Assembly (NCBI GenBank): GCA_021733645.1 | Contig: JAHREJ010000011.1 | Coordinates: forward strand, 31,794 to 95,793 | Reading direction: 5' to 3' | DNA: 64,000 bases | From: Bacillus subtilis subsp. subtilis | GTDB taxonomy: Bacteria > Pseudomonadota > Gammaproteobacteria > Xanthomonadales > Xanthomonadaceae | Part shown: piece by piece, positions 8,239 to 17,102 of the stretch | How positions within the stretch are numbered: position 1 is the first letter of the stretch | Layout of the letters: each line of letters begins with the position of its first letter | Notes under the pieces: model-generated | What the model was told of the DNA's origin: nothing | The model's database searches: none | The model's input: only the letters and a program-made list of their open reading frames with translations | Translations under genes and position numbers: made by a program

Positions 8239-9288
8239 TCAGGCGGCGCGTTCGCACCCGCCGCCACAGCCACCGGCGTCGCCGGTGATATCGGCATGCA
8301 CCGTGCCGGGGTGGTCGTGGTCGGCGGCGTCCACCTGCACCGCCATCGGGCGCAGGCCCAGCCGCTCGAACAGGGCCAGGTCGCGTTCGGTGTCCGGGTT
8401 GCCGGTGGTCAGCAGCTTTTCCCCGTAGAAGATCGAGTTGGCCCCGGCCAGGAAGCACAGCGCCTGCAGTTCATCGCTCATGGCCTCGCGCCCGGCCGAC
8501 AGCCGCACCATCGACTGCGGCAGGGCGATGCGGGCCACCGCGACCATCCGCACGAACTCGAACGGGTCCAGTTCGGCGGTGCCGTGCAGGGGCGTGCCGG
8601 CCACCTGCACCAACCGGTTGATGGGCACCGAGTCGGGATGCGCGGGCAGATTGGCCAGCGCCAGCAGCAGACCGGCGCGGTGCGTGCGGGTTTCGCCCAT
8701 GCCCACGATGCCGCCGCAGCAGGTCTTCAGCCCGGCATCGCGCACGTGGGCCAGCGTGTCCAGGCGGTCCTGGTACTGGCGGGTGTGGATGATGGAGTCG
8801 TAGTAGTCCGGCGCGGTATCCAGGTTGTGGTTGTAGTAGTCCAGCCCGGCCTCGCGCAGGGCCACGGCCTGGTCGCCGCTGAGCATGCCCAGGGTGGCGC
8901 AGGTTTCCAGGCCCAGCGCTTTCACCTCGCGGATCATCGCGGCCACCTTGGGAATGTCGCGTTCCTTGGGCGAGCGCCAGGCCGCGCCCATGCAGAACCG
9001 CGACGCGCCGGCCGCCTTGGCTTGCCGGGCCTTGGCCACCACGTCCTCGGTGGCCATCAGTTTCTGCGCGTCCACCCCGGTGGTGTAGCGCTGGGCCTGT
9101 GGGCAGTACGCGCAGTCTTCGGGGCAGCCGCCGGTCTTGACCGACAGCAACGTGGAAACCTGCACCTCGGCGGGATCGAAGTGCGCGCGGTGCACGCTGG
9201 CGGCGCGGTGCAGCAGCGTGGGCAGCGGCAGGGCGAACAGGGCCAGCAGCTCCTCGCTGCGCCAGTCGTGGCGGATGTCGCTTGGCAT
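8239..9288 (-). CDS. bioB: Biotin synthase BioB (radical SAM)
   Basis: BioB inserts sulfur into dethiobiotin using a radical-SAM [4Fe-4S] cluster and a sacrificial [2Fe-2S] cluster. The 349-residue protein contains the radical-SAM cysteines C55-C59-C62 in [19 protein letters not shown] and YNHNLDT are also typical of BioB, as are the cysteines in ETCATLGML and LKTCCGG. The Gly/Cys-rich end GGCGGGC is an extra tail seen in some family members. The ATG at 9288 with GAGGG 8 bases upstream is preferred to an earlier start at 9354, which would run through the BirA operator. It is the first gene of the operon bioB-bioF-bioH-SDR-bioC. bioA and bioD are not in the window. Confidence 0.97.
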   Translation of the reverse strand: MPSDIRHDWRSEELLALFALPLPTLLHRAASVHRAHFDPAEVQVSTLLSVKTGGCPEDCAYCPQAQRYTTGVDAQKLMATEDVVAKARQAKAAGASRFCMGAAWRSPKERDIPKVAAMIREVKALGLETCATLGMLSGDQAVALREAGLDYYNHNLDTAPDYYDSIIHTRQYQDRLDTLAHVRDAGLKTCCGGIVGMGETRTHRAGLLLALANLPAHPDSVPINRLVQVAGTPLHGTAELDPFEFVRMVAVARIALPQSMVRLSAGREAMSDELQALCFLAGANSIFYGEKLLTTGNPDTERDLALFERLGLRPMAVQVDAADHDHPGTVHADITGDAGGCGGGCERAA

Positions 9289-9347
9289 GGAGCAACCCTC
9301 GGCGTACAGCGGAACGGGGGCGGAAGTGTGGTGGTGGGTGGCGCGTC

Positions 9348-9381
9348 CTGTCAACTCAGCTATGTGATTGCAAGTTTACAG
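9348..9381. promoter_or_regulatory. BirA-type operator upstream of bioB
   Basis: The sequence CTGTCAACT-N16-AGTTTACAG is an inverted repeat with 8 of 9 matching positions. It fits the known BirA operator form TTGTAAACC-N14-16-GGTTTACAA. It ends 60 bases upstream of the bioB start, where holo-biotin-bound BirA would block transcription. On the minus strand the left arm also contains TTGACA, which could act as a -35 box. comF lies on the other side, about 150 bases away, so the site may serve only the biotin operon. Confidence 0.75.
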
Positions 9382-9529
9382 TGGCCATTGCGGCCGCGGT
9401 CAGGACAACGACCGACGCAGCCGGTGGGATCTGCCGTTTCCTGACGCGCCGCCACGGGTCGGGCTGACAGACGCGGGGCAGGCCTACGCGCACGCTGGTC
9501 CCACCGAAGGCGCCAGAGGGGGCGACGAC

Positions 9530-10228
9530 GTGCGTTCCCGCTTGTCTGCTGCGTTGGTCTGGCTGGGCCAGCAGGCCCTGCCCCTGCGCTGCCTGGTGTG
9601 CGACGAACCCGGCCGCGATGGGCTGGACCTGTGCGTGGCCTGCCATGCCGCCCTGCCGTGGAACGACCACGCCTGCCCGCTGTGCGCCCTGCCGCTGCCA
9701 GCGGACGCGCCTGCACTGCGCTGTGGCACCTGCCTTCAGGACCCGCCGCGGCAGTCTGCCGCCGCCGCCGTGTTCCGCTACGCCACGCCGGTGGACCAGT
9801 TGCTGCGGCGTTTCAAGTTCCACCAGGACCTGGCGGCCGGGCGTCTGCTGTCGCAGTTGATGCTGCAGCGGGTGCCCGGGTTCGTCACCGGCCCGCTGGC
9901 ACCGGTACCGCTGCACCGCCAGCGGTTGCGCTCGCGCGGTTACGACCAGGCGCTGGAACTGACCCGGCCGTTGGCGCGCGCGCTGCGGCAGCCGGTGTGG
10001 TGCGGGCTGCACCGCGAGCGCCTGACGGCCGCGCAGTCGGTCCTGGACGCCGAAGCACGGCGGCGCAACCTGCGGGATGCGTTTGCAATCACCGCCCCGC
10101 CACCGGCGCGGCTGACCGTGGTGGATGATGTGATGACCACCGGCGCCACGCTGGACGCTGCCGTGCAAGCGCTGCAACGTGCGGGCCTGCCCGATGCCGC
10201 CGTGTGGGTCTGCGCGCGGGTGCCGTGA
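9530..10228 (+). CDS. comF: ComF family phosphoribosyltransferase-like protein
   Basis: ComF proteins are needed for uptake of single-stranded DNA during natural transformation in several bacteria; they carry a phosphoribosyltransferase-like domain behind a zinc ribbon. The 232-residue protein has zinc-type cysteine pairs CLVC (21-24), CVAC, CPLC and CGTC, and the PRPP-binding motif VVDDVMTTGAT near residue 190. The GTG at 9530 is chosen because AGGGGG lies about 7 bases upstream and the length fits the family. The open frame reaches back to 9368, but that extension overlaps the BirA operator region and shows no conserved sequence. Transcribed divergently from the biotin operon. Confidence 0.92.
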   Translation: MRSRLSAALVWLGQQALPLRCLVCDEPGRDGLDLCVACHAALPWNDHACPLCALPLPADAPALRCGTCLQDPPRQSAAAAVFRYATPVDQLLRRFKFHQDLAAGRLLSQLMLQRVPGFVTGPLAPVPLHRQRLRSRGYDQALELTRPLARALRQPVWCGLHRERLTAAQSVLDAEARRRNLRDAFAITAPPPARLTVVDDVMTTGATLDAAVQALQRAGLPDAAVWVCARVP

Positions 10229-10275
10229 GTGGCCGCTCTATACTCGGGCGCTGCCACAGGGAAAGACCGCCACCG

Positions 10276-11292
10276 ATGGATCCGTTCGCCACGTTCGACT
10301 TCACCGACTTCTGGGACGACTGCGAGTACTCGCAGCAGAACTACCAGGAACCGCCGCCCAGCGATGCGCTCATCACCGAGCTGCAGGCGGAGTTCGGCTA
10401 CCGCTTCCCGGCGGCGTACATCGCGCTTGCACGCCGCCACAACGGTGGGGTGCTGCAGCGCAGTTGCCACCCGATGGACGAGGCCACCAGTTGGGCTGAC
10501 GACCACATAGAAGTCACCGGCCTGCATGCCATCGGACGACAGACGCGGTACTCGCTCGGCGGTGCGATCGGCACGCGTTTCATGCAGAACGAGTGGGGCT
10601 ACCCCGATATCGGCATCGTCATCGCTGACTGCCCCAGCGCCGGGCATGACCTGATCATGCTCGACTACCGCCACTGCGGCCCGCAGGGCGAACCGCAGGT
10701 GGTGCACGTCGATCAGGAAGACGACTACGCCATCACGCTGGTGGCCCCGGACTTCGCCAGCTTCATCCACGGTCTGGTCGATGAGGAGGTCTTCGATGAC
10801 GCTGCCGAAACGCTGGAGATCGATCTGGTCAGCGTGGACCGCGGCACCCTGTCGCCGATCGTGCAGCGTGCGCTGGTGGCATCGGCCGACGTCCTGCCCG
10901 ATGGTGAGCGCGCGCTGCGCGCCCTGGCACGCCGTATCACCGAAGCGAAAGGGTTCTTCGCTGTGCATGCCGATCCGGACTCGCACCGGATGTACGACCT
11001 GATGTTCTGGCTGTACTCGCAGTTGACCACGGCCACCTCGTTCACCCATTTCGTGAAGCTTCCTGCCGAACAGAACGACTATGCAACGCCGTGCTACGAA
11101 CTGATGCTGCCGTTCGACCTGGTGGTCGCGCCCTTCGGCTTCAAGACCGGTGGGTTCGCGCCGGGTTTCGTCGAGGACTGGTGGACCGCCCGGGTGGCCG
11201 AAGGCGCCATCGTGCCGGTGCCGGGCGGCTGGCGGTTCAGTACCGCCGCCGAACAGGCGTTGCTGGACGCATTGCAGGCCGATGGCGGTTGA
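10276..11292 (+). CDS. SUKH (SMI1/KNR4) domain protein
   Basis: A 338-residue cytoplasmic protein. Residues about 30-168 look like an SMI1/KNR4 (SUKH) domain: an N-terminal helix LITELQAEFGYRFPAAYIAL, then NGGVLQ, and a block around EWGYPDIGIVIADCPSAG with LIMLDYR and VVHVDQEDDY. A further 170 residues (ending ALLDALQADGG) have no motif I recognise. SUKH proteins often act as immunity proteins against polymorphic toxins, but many free-standing ones have other roles. No toxin gene is adjacent here, so immunity is only a possibility. The ATG at 10276 is preferred to an earlier in-frame codon at 10204, which would overlap comF. Confidence 0.8.
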   Translation: MDPFATFDFTDFWDDCEYSQQNYQEPPPSDALITELQAEFGYRFPAAYIALARRHNGGVLQRSCHPMDEATSWADDHIEVTGLHAIGRQTRYSLGGAIGTRFMQNEWGYPDIGIVIADCPSAGHDLIMLDYRHCGPQGEPQVVHVDQEDDYAITLVAPDFASFIHGLVDEEVFDDAAETLEIDLVSVDRGTLSPIVQRALVASADVLPDGERALRALARRITEAKGFFAVHADPDSHRMYDLMFWLYSQLTTATSFTHFVKLPAEQNDYATPCYELMLPFDLVVAPFGFKTGGFAPGFVEDWWTARVAEGAIVPVPGGWRFSTAAEQALLDALQADGG

Positions 11293-11366
11293 GGACGGGT
11301 GTGACTGCGGTTTTCATTGCCCGGCGCTAGCATGGGCCCATCACCCACCTCTGCATGGAGCTGCCG

Positions 11367-11915
11367 ATGACTACCCCACTCTCTCCCGTGTTGTCGCTGA
11401 TCGGCCGTAGCTGGTGGGTGCTGCTGCTGTATGGCGTGGTGGCCGTGGTGTTTGGCGGAGTGGCCATCGCGCAGCCGCTGGCCGCCGCCTCCGCGCTGGC
11501 CTGGGCGATCGGTGTGATGGCCGTGGTGGAAGGGGTGATCAGTCTGATGGCCGTGTTGGGCGGCAACAGCGGGGTATCGCGCGGTTGGCTGGCGGTGTAC
11601 GCGCTGGCCTCCATCGGGTTTGGCGTCGTGGCCGTGATCAACCCCCTGGCCACCGCCAGCGTGTTGATTCTGCTGCTGGCGGCGTGGCTGATCGTGGCGG
11701 GCATCCACCGCATCGTGTTCGCGGTGCGCGTGCGCAGGCACATCCAGGGCGAGTGGCTGCTGATTCTCAGCGGTGTGCTGGCCATCGTGCTGGGCGCGCT
11801 GCTGGTAGCCAATCCGCTGGCCGGCGTTGCGGTGACCACCTTGTGGATCGGCATTGGCAGCCTCATCTATGGCGTGTTGCAGGTGGTGGTGGCGTTCCGC
11901 CTTCGCCGCCTGCGC
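11367..11915 (+). CDS. HdeD/DUF308 family membrane protein
   Basis: A 183-residue integral membrane protein with about six hydrophobic segments in three pairs, the pattern of the HdeD/DUF308 family (E. coli HdeD is linked to acid resistance at high cell density). Motif-like repeats are LYGVVAVVFGGVAI, YALASIGFGVVAVINP and LSGVLAIVLGALLVANP, three related hairpins each ending near a proline. The ATG at 11367 is preferred over the ATG at 11355 because GGAG sits 6 bases before it. The basic end RLRRLR fits the inside-positive rule. Exact role unknown. Confidence 0.85.
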
Positions 11916-11967
11916 TGATCGGTACCGGGCGATGCCCGGCGCCACCCCGACATGGAGAGGAGGGCGT

Positions 11968-12459
11968 ATGCGCAGGTATGTTCTTGCAGCACTGTTGTTG
12001 GCCAGCATGGCGGGCCTGACCGGATGCGGGCCGGCAACGCAGCTGGTCACCCCGGACACCGTGGCGGCCCCCTTGCCACAGGCGCGCCTCCTGATGCGCG
12101 AGGTGGACGAGCACGGTCGTGCCGGTTCCACCTTGCTCAAGGATCCCGACGGCAAGCCGTTGGCGGTACTGGAACCGGCGTTCATCACCACCGCCGACAT
12201 CGCCTCGGTTGGCTTGGGCCAGTCGCCACAGGACCAGCAACCGGTATTGAACCTGACCATGACCGACGCCGCTGCACCGCGCATTCAAGCCGCCACCGAA
12301 GCGCGCGTTGGCCGCCGCGTGGCCTTCAGCATCGGTGACAAGGTGCTGTCGGTGGCCACCGTCAGCGGGTCGTTCGGCAAGGCCATGCAGGTGGCCGGGC
12401 TGTGCGACCAGGACGAGGCGCAGCGCATGTTCACCGAGATCACCGGCAAGGCGCCCTGA
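11968..12459 (+). CDS. Lipoprotein with a SecD P1-head-like domain
   Basis: A 163-residue predicted lipoprotein: signal MRRYVLAALLLASMAG with lipobox LTGC. The mature part from about residue 85 (LNLTMTDAAAPRIQAATEA, then VGRRVAFSIGDKVLSVATV and AMQVAG) resembles the periplasmic P1 head domain of SecD. There the corresponding text is a 'final variable - residue - thread - GKRLAIVLDGKVISAP' pattern. The start has an excellent ribosome binding site (GAGGAGGG). It is not near sec genes, so it is a free-standing periplasmic version of this domain with unknown role. It follows the HdeD-like gene by about 50 bases and may be co-transcribed. Confidence 0.8.
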   Translation: MRRYVLAALLLASMAGLTGCGPATQLVTPDTVAAPLPQARLLMREVDEHGRAGSTLLKDPDGKPLAVLEPAFITTADIASVGLGQSPQDQQPVLNLTMTDAAAPRIQAATEARVGRRVAFSIGDKVLSVATVSGSFGKAMQVAGLCDQDEAQRMFTEITGKAP

Positions 12460-12480
12460 GCGCATCGGTTTCCCCACGCA

Positions 12481-13308
12481 ATGCAACGGGACAGGCGTCT
12501 GCGGCACTTGACCACGGCACGTGGCGTGCTGGGGGTGGTGCTGTCTCTGGCGATGGCGGGCGGCGCCGCTGCAAGCGGGCCGTGCCGCTGGCCCGACGCA
12601 ATGCCGACCGCACCGGTGGTGCTGCTCGGCGAAACGCATGGCACCGCGGAGGCGCCGGCGCTGGCGGGGATGCTGGCATGCGCCGCCGCCCTGGGCACCA
12701 CGCCGGTGACGGTGGCGTTGGAGATGGATCCGGGTGAGCAGCCGCGGATCGACGCGTACGTGGCCTCGGCGGGCAGCGCAGCGGACCGGCGTGCGCTGCT
12801 GGCCGGGCCGTTCTGGACCCGCCGCATGCAGGATGGACGCTCCAGTGCCGCGATGGTGGCCCTGATCGAGCAGCTGCGTGGGCTGCGCAGCGAGGGCCGT
12901 CGCGTCGCGGTGGCGGCCGTGGACAGCGTGCGCTATGAAGCGCGCGATGCTGACATGGCCGCCCACATCCGCCGCCTGGCGCAGACCGATGGCGGCCGCG
13001 TGATCGCCTTGCTGGGCAACCGCCATGCCAGCCAGCATCAGGGCGTCCAGGACAATCCGGGCTACACGCCGGCCGGCTACCTGCTGGCCGACCTGACACC
13101 GCTCAGCGTGCGGGTGGAGGCACCCCGCGGCAGTGCCTGGGTGTGCGCGCCCGGGTGTGGCGTGCGCGGCTTCGGCGGACGCACGCCGCCGGGCACCACC
13201 GCGCCCACCGGCTACCGCACCGATGGGGCGCGCCCGGGGTACGACGGCATCTACATGCTGACCGCGTTCAGCGCCTCGTTGCCGGCACTACCGGTCAGCG
13301 AAAAGTAG
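12481..13308 (+). CDS. ChaN-like exported protein (haem-binding uptake / EreA-ChaN fold)
   Basis: A 275-residue protein with a basic N-terminus and hydrophobic segment (about 13-31) ending ASG, a likely signal peptide. The motif VVLLGETHGT (46-55) is the hallmark of ChaN/Tiki/erythromycin-esterase-like folds, where the Glu and His line the active or ligand site. LEMDPGEQPRID and LLGNRHASQ correspond to further conserved blocks. ChaN of Campylobacter is an iron-regulated haem-binding lipoprotein; here no lipobox is seen. Extra cysteines near residues 220-226 (CAPGCG) may form a disulfide. The gene converges with the MFS permease gene and overlaps it by 14 bases at the 3' end. Confidence 0.75.
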   Translation: MQRDRRLRHLTTARGVLGVVLSLAMAGGAAASGPCRWPDAMPTAPVVLLGETHGTAEAPALAGMLACAAALGTTPVTVALEMDPGEQPRIDAYVASAGSAADRRALLAGPFWTRRMQDGRSSAAMVALIEQLRGLRSEGRRVAVAAVDSVRYEARDADMAAHIRRLAQTDGGRVIALLGNRHASQHQGVQDNPGYTPAGYLLADLTPLSVRVEAPRGSAWVCAPGCGVRGFGGRTPPGTTAPTGYRTDGARPGYDGIYMLTAFSASLPALPVSEK

Positions 13309-15094
13309 CCTCGATCTGCTCCAGCGACTTGCCCTTGGTTTCCGGCAGCCAGAACGTGGCGATCAGGAAGTACAGCAACGTGCAGCCGGCCCAGAAGAAG
13401 AACATGCTGGCATAGCCGTGGTGGCCCACCGTGGGCAGGAAGATCGCCGCAATCACCGTGGACACGAACTGGTTGATCAGCAGCGCGATGCTCATGCCGT
13501 TGGAGCGGATGCGGGTGGGCATCAGTTCGGACAGGGCCAGCCACACGCATACACCCGGGCCTACCGCGAAGAACGCCACGAACAGCAGGATGCAGCTGGC
13601 CACCAGCCAGCCATGCGTGGGCGAGGGCACCGGGCCGATCATGGCCCGTTCGATCACCAGCGGCGCGTTGGCCGCGTGCGCCGGATCGGGGAACGGATTG
13701 AGGTGCAGGTTGCGGAAGAAGCGCCCGATCACGCTGTCGGCCGATACCGCGTCTTCGCGGCGGATCTGCAGGGTGGCATCAATGGGGTTGTCGCTGCGCA
13801 GCGAACGCACGTTGCTGAAGCCGCCGTAGGCATAGGATACGGTGAGCTGCTGCGGGGCATCGCCGGCGTTGCGGTCCAGGCGCTGCCACTGCGCCGCATC
13901 CAACGGCAGCGACAGGGTGCTGCCGGCCACCTGCTGCTGCAGCGGCGCCTGCACATCCAGGCGCCCGTGCTCGCTTTTGACGAACAGCAGCGCGGCGGCC
14001 AGCAGCGCCACGGTGATGCCGCCGCTGCCCAGCATCAGCAGGAATTTGCGGCCCTTGCGGTCCACCAGCACCAGCGCCACCACGGTCATCACCGCGTTGA
14101 GCAGCTTGATCGCCACGTCGGCGCCGTTGGCGACCGAGCCGGGCAGGCCGGCCTGGTTGAGGATGTTGACCGCATAGGCCAGCACCGAGTTGATGCCGGT
14201 GGCCTGGGTGAAGGCCAGCACCAGGCAGGCCAGCACGAACGGCCACACATAGCGGCGGCTCAACAGCGGGTCGCGCTTGGCGCTGCCGCCACCGTGCACG
14301 TCATCGGGGGCCTGGATGCGCTGCAGGGTCGGCTCGACGTCACTGGCCGCCACCGTGCGCTGCAGGGCCACGCGCGCCTGCGCGATGCGGCCACGGCGCA
14401 CCAGCCAGCGCGGCGATTCGCTGATGAGCAGCACGCCACCGGTGAACACCAGGCCAGGCAGCAGGCAGCTCCAGAAGATGGTGCGCCAGGCATGGTCCTT
14501 GACGTCGAACAGCAGGCGCTGCTGCTCGGCCACCGGCAGCTGGCGTACCGCTTCGGTGGCCGCATCCACCGCATGGGCGTGGTACAGGCCGATCAACGCG
14601 GCCAGCACCAGCCCGATGGTCAGCAGCAGCTGGAACATCGCCGCGCCGCGGCCGCGCCGTTCGGGGCTGAGGACCTCGGCCAGGTACAGCGGCACCACCA
14701 CGCCGATCAGCCCGCCGCTGACGCCCTGCAGCAGTCGCCCCATCAGCAGTGCCGCATAGCCGTCGGACAACGCCATGATCGGGATGCTGGCGGTGAACAG
14801 CACGCCGGCCAGAAACATCGCACCGCGTCGGCCGATCAGGTCGGCCACCATGCCGGCAAACAGCGATGACAGCACGCTGCCCAGCAGTACCGCGGCCACC
14901 ACGAAGCCGAGCTGCTGGCTGGTGAGGTGCCAGCTGGCGGTGGCGGTGGCCTCCAGGTAGGGCAGGGCGCCGGCGATGATGCCGATGTCGATGCCGTAGA
15001 GCAGGCCGCCCATGCCGCCGATGAACAACAGGTAGCGGATCGGCCAGCGCGGGGCGTCGGTGGTGGGAACGGCAGGGGCAGTGGCGGTGGTCAT
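13295..15094 (-). CDS. MFS sugar permease with a large loop insertion, probable GalNAc transporter
   Basis: A 599-residue member of the sugar-porter type of the major facilitator superfamily. Typical motifs are DLIGRRG (85-91), PERRGRG (144-150), SESPRWL (225-231), VDRKGRK (344-350) and the C-terminal PETKGKSLEQIE. Usual members have about 470 residues. The excess is a hydrophilic insertion of about 120 residues (roughly 372-494) between two late membrane helices, facing the periplasm by topology count. It is the last gene of the leftward operon, 88 bases after nagA. This places it as the inner-membrane uptake step for N-acetylgalactosamine or a related amino sugar (function AgaP-like by context). 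Substrate is inferred from neighbours. Confidence 0.85.
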   Translation of the reverse strand: MTTATAPAVPTTDAPRWPIRYLLFIGGMGGLLYGIDIGIIAGALPYLEATATASWHLTSQQLGFVVAAVLLGSVLSSLFAGMVADLIGRRGAMFLAGVLFTASIPIMALSDGYAALLMGRLLQGVSGGLIGVVVPLYLAEVLSPERRGRGAAMFQLLLTIGLVLAALIGLYHAHAVDAATEAVRQLPVAEQQRLLFDVKDHAWRTIFWSCLLPGLVFTGGVLLISESPRWLVRRGRIAQARVALQRTVAASDVEPTLQRIQAPDDVHGGGSAKRDPLLSRRYVWPFVLACLVLAFTQATGINSVLAYAVNILNQAGLPGSVANGADVAIKLLNAVMTVVALVLVDRKGRKFLLMLGSGGITVALLAAALLFVKSEHGRLDVQAPLQQQVAGSTLSLPLDAAQWQRLDRNAGDAPQQLTVSYAYGGFSNVRSLRSDNPIDATLQIRREDAVSADSVIGRFFRNLHLNPFPDPAHAANAPLVIERAMIGPVPSPTHGWLVASCILLFVAFFAVGPGVCVWLALSELMPTRIRSNGMSIALLINQFVSTVIAAIFLPTVGHHGYASMFFFWAGCTLLYFLIATFWLPETKGKSLEQIEATFR

Positions 15095-15182
15095 CTACGC
15101 GTTCCTGGACAGATGGGAAGGGGGGGGCGGTGCCAGCAGCCGGGTCGGGCGCTGCTGTGCTGCTGGCCGGCGGCGCCCGGCG

Positions 15183-16295
15183 TTACAGGGCGATGGCGTG
15201 ACCGGCGACGAACACCTGCTGCAGGCGCAGGTCGGCGTCCAGCACCACCAGGTCGGCGCGTGCGTCGGGGGCGATGCGGCCGCGATCGTCCAGTCCCAGG
15301 TACGCGGCCGGGAAGGTGGACACCCGCTGCGAGGCATCGGCCAGCTCCAGCCCCACCTGCACCAGGTTGCGCAGCGCCTGGTCCATGGTCAGCGCGCTGC
15401 CGGCCAGCGAGCCGCTGGCCAGGCGCACGCAGCCGGCGCACTTGTGCACGCGCTGTTCGCCCAGTGCGTACTCGCCATCGGGCATGCCGGTGGCGGCGGT
15501 GGCGTCGGTGACCGCGTAAAGGCGCGGGATCGCGCGCGCGGCCAGGCGGATGACACCGGGGTGGATGTGGTGCAGGTCGGGGATGATTTCAGCGTACTGC
15601 GCATGCGCCAGTGCGGCGGCGGCAATACCGGGACGGTAGTGGTCCACGCCGGTCATGCCGTTGAACAAGTGAGTGAAGCCCGACGCGCCGGCCTGCAACG
15701 CGGCCACGCCGTCTTCGTAGCTGCCGGCGCTATGGCCCAGCTGCACGCGGATGCCCAGTGCGCACAGCGCGGGTATCAGCGCGGTGTGCGCGCCGATCTC
15801 CGGTGCGAGCGTCATCACCCGGATCGGGGCCAGTGCGTGCAGCTGCTGCACCAGCGCCATCGTCGCCTCGACGGTGCGGTTGGGCTGCGCGCCCAGCCGC
15901 TGCGGGCTGATGAAAGGGCCTTCCAGGTGTACGCCGGCAATGCAGGCCGCATCGGCATCGGGCGCGGCCAGGGTGGCGGCTACGCCCTGCAGGGCGTGCT
16001 CGATCTCGTCCAGGCCGGCGGTCATGGTGGTGGCCAGCAGGGTGGTGGTACCGAAGCGGGCGTGGGTGCGGGCGATGGTGCGCGCCGCCTGGCCGCCCTG
16101 CATCAGGTCCACCCCGGCCGCGCCGTGCACGTGCAGGTCGACGAAGCCCGGCAGGATCACCGGCAGCTGCCGGTCGTCGGCGCCGCTGTGGTCGTCCACC
16201 TGCAGCTGGCGCACGTGGGTATCGAAGTGGACCTGGCCGCGTCGCCAGCCCAGCGGGGTGAGGATGCGGCCGTGCAGGGAGCGGGTCTGGGTCAC
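15183..16295 (-). CDS. nagA: N-acetylgalactosamine/glucosamine-6-phosphate deacetylase
   Basis: The enzyme removes the acetyl group from the phosphorylated amino sugar in the cytoplasm. The 370-residue amidohydrolase has HVH (55-57), the metal ligand Glu125 in HLEGPF, His188 in LGHSA, His209 in FTHLFN and the catalytic Asp264 in VTDATAATG. The segment normally reading DGxHxHP is PDLHHIHP here. The start is a GTG at 16295, overlapping the regulator's stop codon as GTGA. Context with agaS and kbaZ suggests that GalNAc-6-phosphate is the natural substrate (an AgaA role), though NagA and AgaA cannot be separated by motif alone. Confidence 0.92.
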   Translation of the reverse strand: MTQTRSLHGRILTPLGWRRGQVHFDTHVRQLQVDDHSGADDRQLPVILPGFVDLHVHGAAGVDLMQGGQAARTIARTHARFGTTTLLATTMTAGLDEIEHALQGVAATLAAPDADAACIAGVHLEGPFISPQRLGAQPNRTVEATMALVQQLHALAPIRVMTLAPEIGAHTALIPALCALGIRVQLGHSAGSYEDGVAALQAGASGFTHLFNGMTGVDHYRPGIAAAALAHAQYAEIIPDLHHIHPGVIRLAARAIPRLYAVTDATAATGMPDGEYALGEQRVHKCAGCVRLASGSLAGSALTMDQALRNLVQVGLELADASQRVSTFPAAYLGLDDRGRIAPDARADLVVLDADLRLQQVFVAGHAIAL

Positions 16296-17068
16296 GCGGG
16301 GGACTCGGCGATGATCACTTCAATGCCCAGCCGCTGCAGCCCTTCCAGGTACTCGGCGTCGATGCTGGCATCGGTGATGACGGTGTGGACCTGGTCCAGC
16401 CGCGCGATGCGGTGCAGGCTCACCCGGCCGAACTTGGAGGCGTCGGTGAGCACCACGATGCGACGTGCGCGCTCGACCATGCGGTGGTTGAGGCTGGCTT
16501 CGGCTTCGTGGTGGGTGGTCAGGCCGAACTGCAGGTCCAGGCCGTCCACGCCCAGGAACAGGGTGTCGAAGCTGTAGGTGTTGAGGCTGGCCTCGGCCTG
16601 GCTGCCCTGCAGCGACAGCGACTGCTTGCGCAGCAGCCCGCCGGTGAGCAGCAGCTCCACCCCCGGTGCGTTGGCCAGTTCCCAGGCGATGTTCAGCCCG
16701 TTGGTCATCACCGTGACATCGCGGTGCGCTCGCAGGTGGCGGGCCAGGGTCATGGTGGTGGAACCGGAATCGATGATGATGTTGTCGCCGGCCTTGACCA
16801 GCCCGGCCGCGTGCGTGCCGATGCTGTCCTTCACCGGCAGGTTCAGGGCGTCCTTTTCGTGGATGTCCTGTTCCTGCGGGGGCGTGCGCACCAGCGTGGC
16901 GCCGCCGTGGGTGCGCGTGGCCAGGCCCTGCAACTCGATGTGGGTGAGATCGGCGCGGATGGTCACAGCCGACACGCCGAAGCGTTCGACCAGCTCGCTG
17001 ACCTGCACGTTGCCGTGGTCCACCAGCCACTGCAGGATCTGTTGGCGGCGCTGCCGTGTGTTGCGCAT
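16292..17068 (-). CDS. DeoR-family transcriptional regulator, AgaR-like
   Basis: A 258-residue regulator with an N-terminal winged helix (RQRRQQILQWLVDHG, then VSAVTIRADL as recognition region, and THGGA) and a C-terminal sugar-phosphate-sensing DeoR domain. The sensing domain carries the motif DSGSTTMTLARHL and later FLGVDGLD, TDASKFGR. Such proteins are usually repressors released by a phosphorylated sugar; AgaR of proteobacteria controls GalNAc use. Likely operators are the CTTTCG boxes in the divergent control region 20566-20897. The gene lies inside the operon, between kbaZ and nagA, giving autoregulation. Confidence 0.9.
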   Translation of the reverse strand: MRNTRQRRQQILQWLVDHGNVQVSELVERFGVSAVTIRADLTHIELQGLATRTHGGATLVRTPPQEQDIHEKDALNLPVKDSIGTHAAGLVKAGDNIIIDSGSTTMTLARHLRAHRDVTVMTNGLNIAWELANAPGVELLLTGGLLRKQSLSLQGSQAEASLNTYSFDTLFLGVDGLDLQFGLTTHHEAEASLNHRMVERARRIVVLTDASKFGRVSLHRIARLDQVHTVITDASIDAEYLEGLQRLGIEVIIAESPA

Positions 17069-17102
17069 GGGGGCGATTCCGTTCGGAAGGGAAAGCCGAA
17101 GC

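Noticed and set aside
12481..13308. Erythromycin esterase (EreA-type resistance)
   Set aside because: Only the GETHG motif is shared; the protein is much shorter and exported, which fits ChaN-like proteins better.
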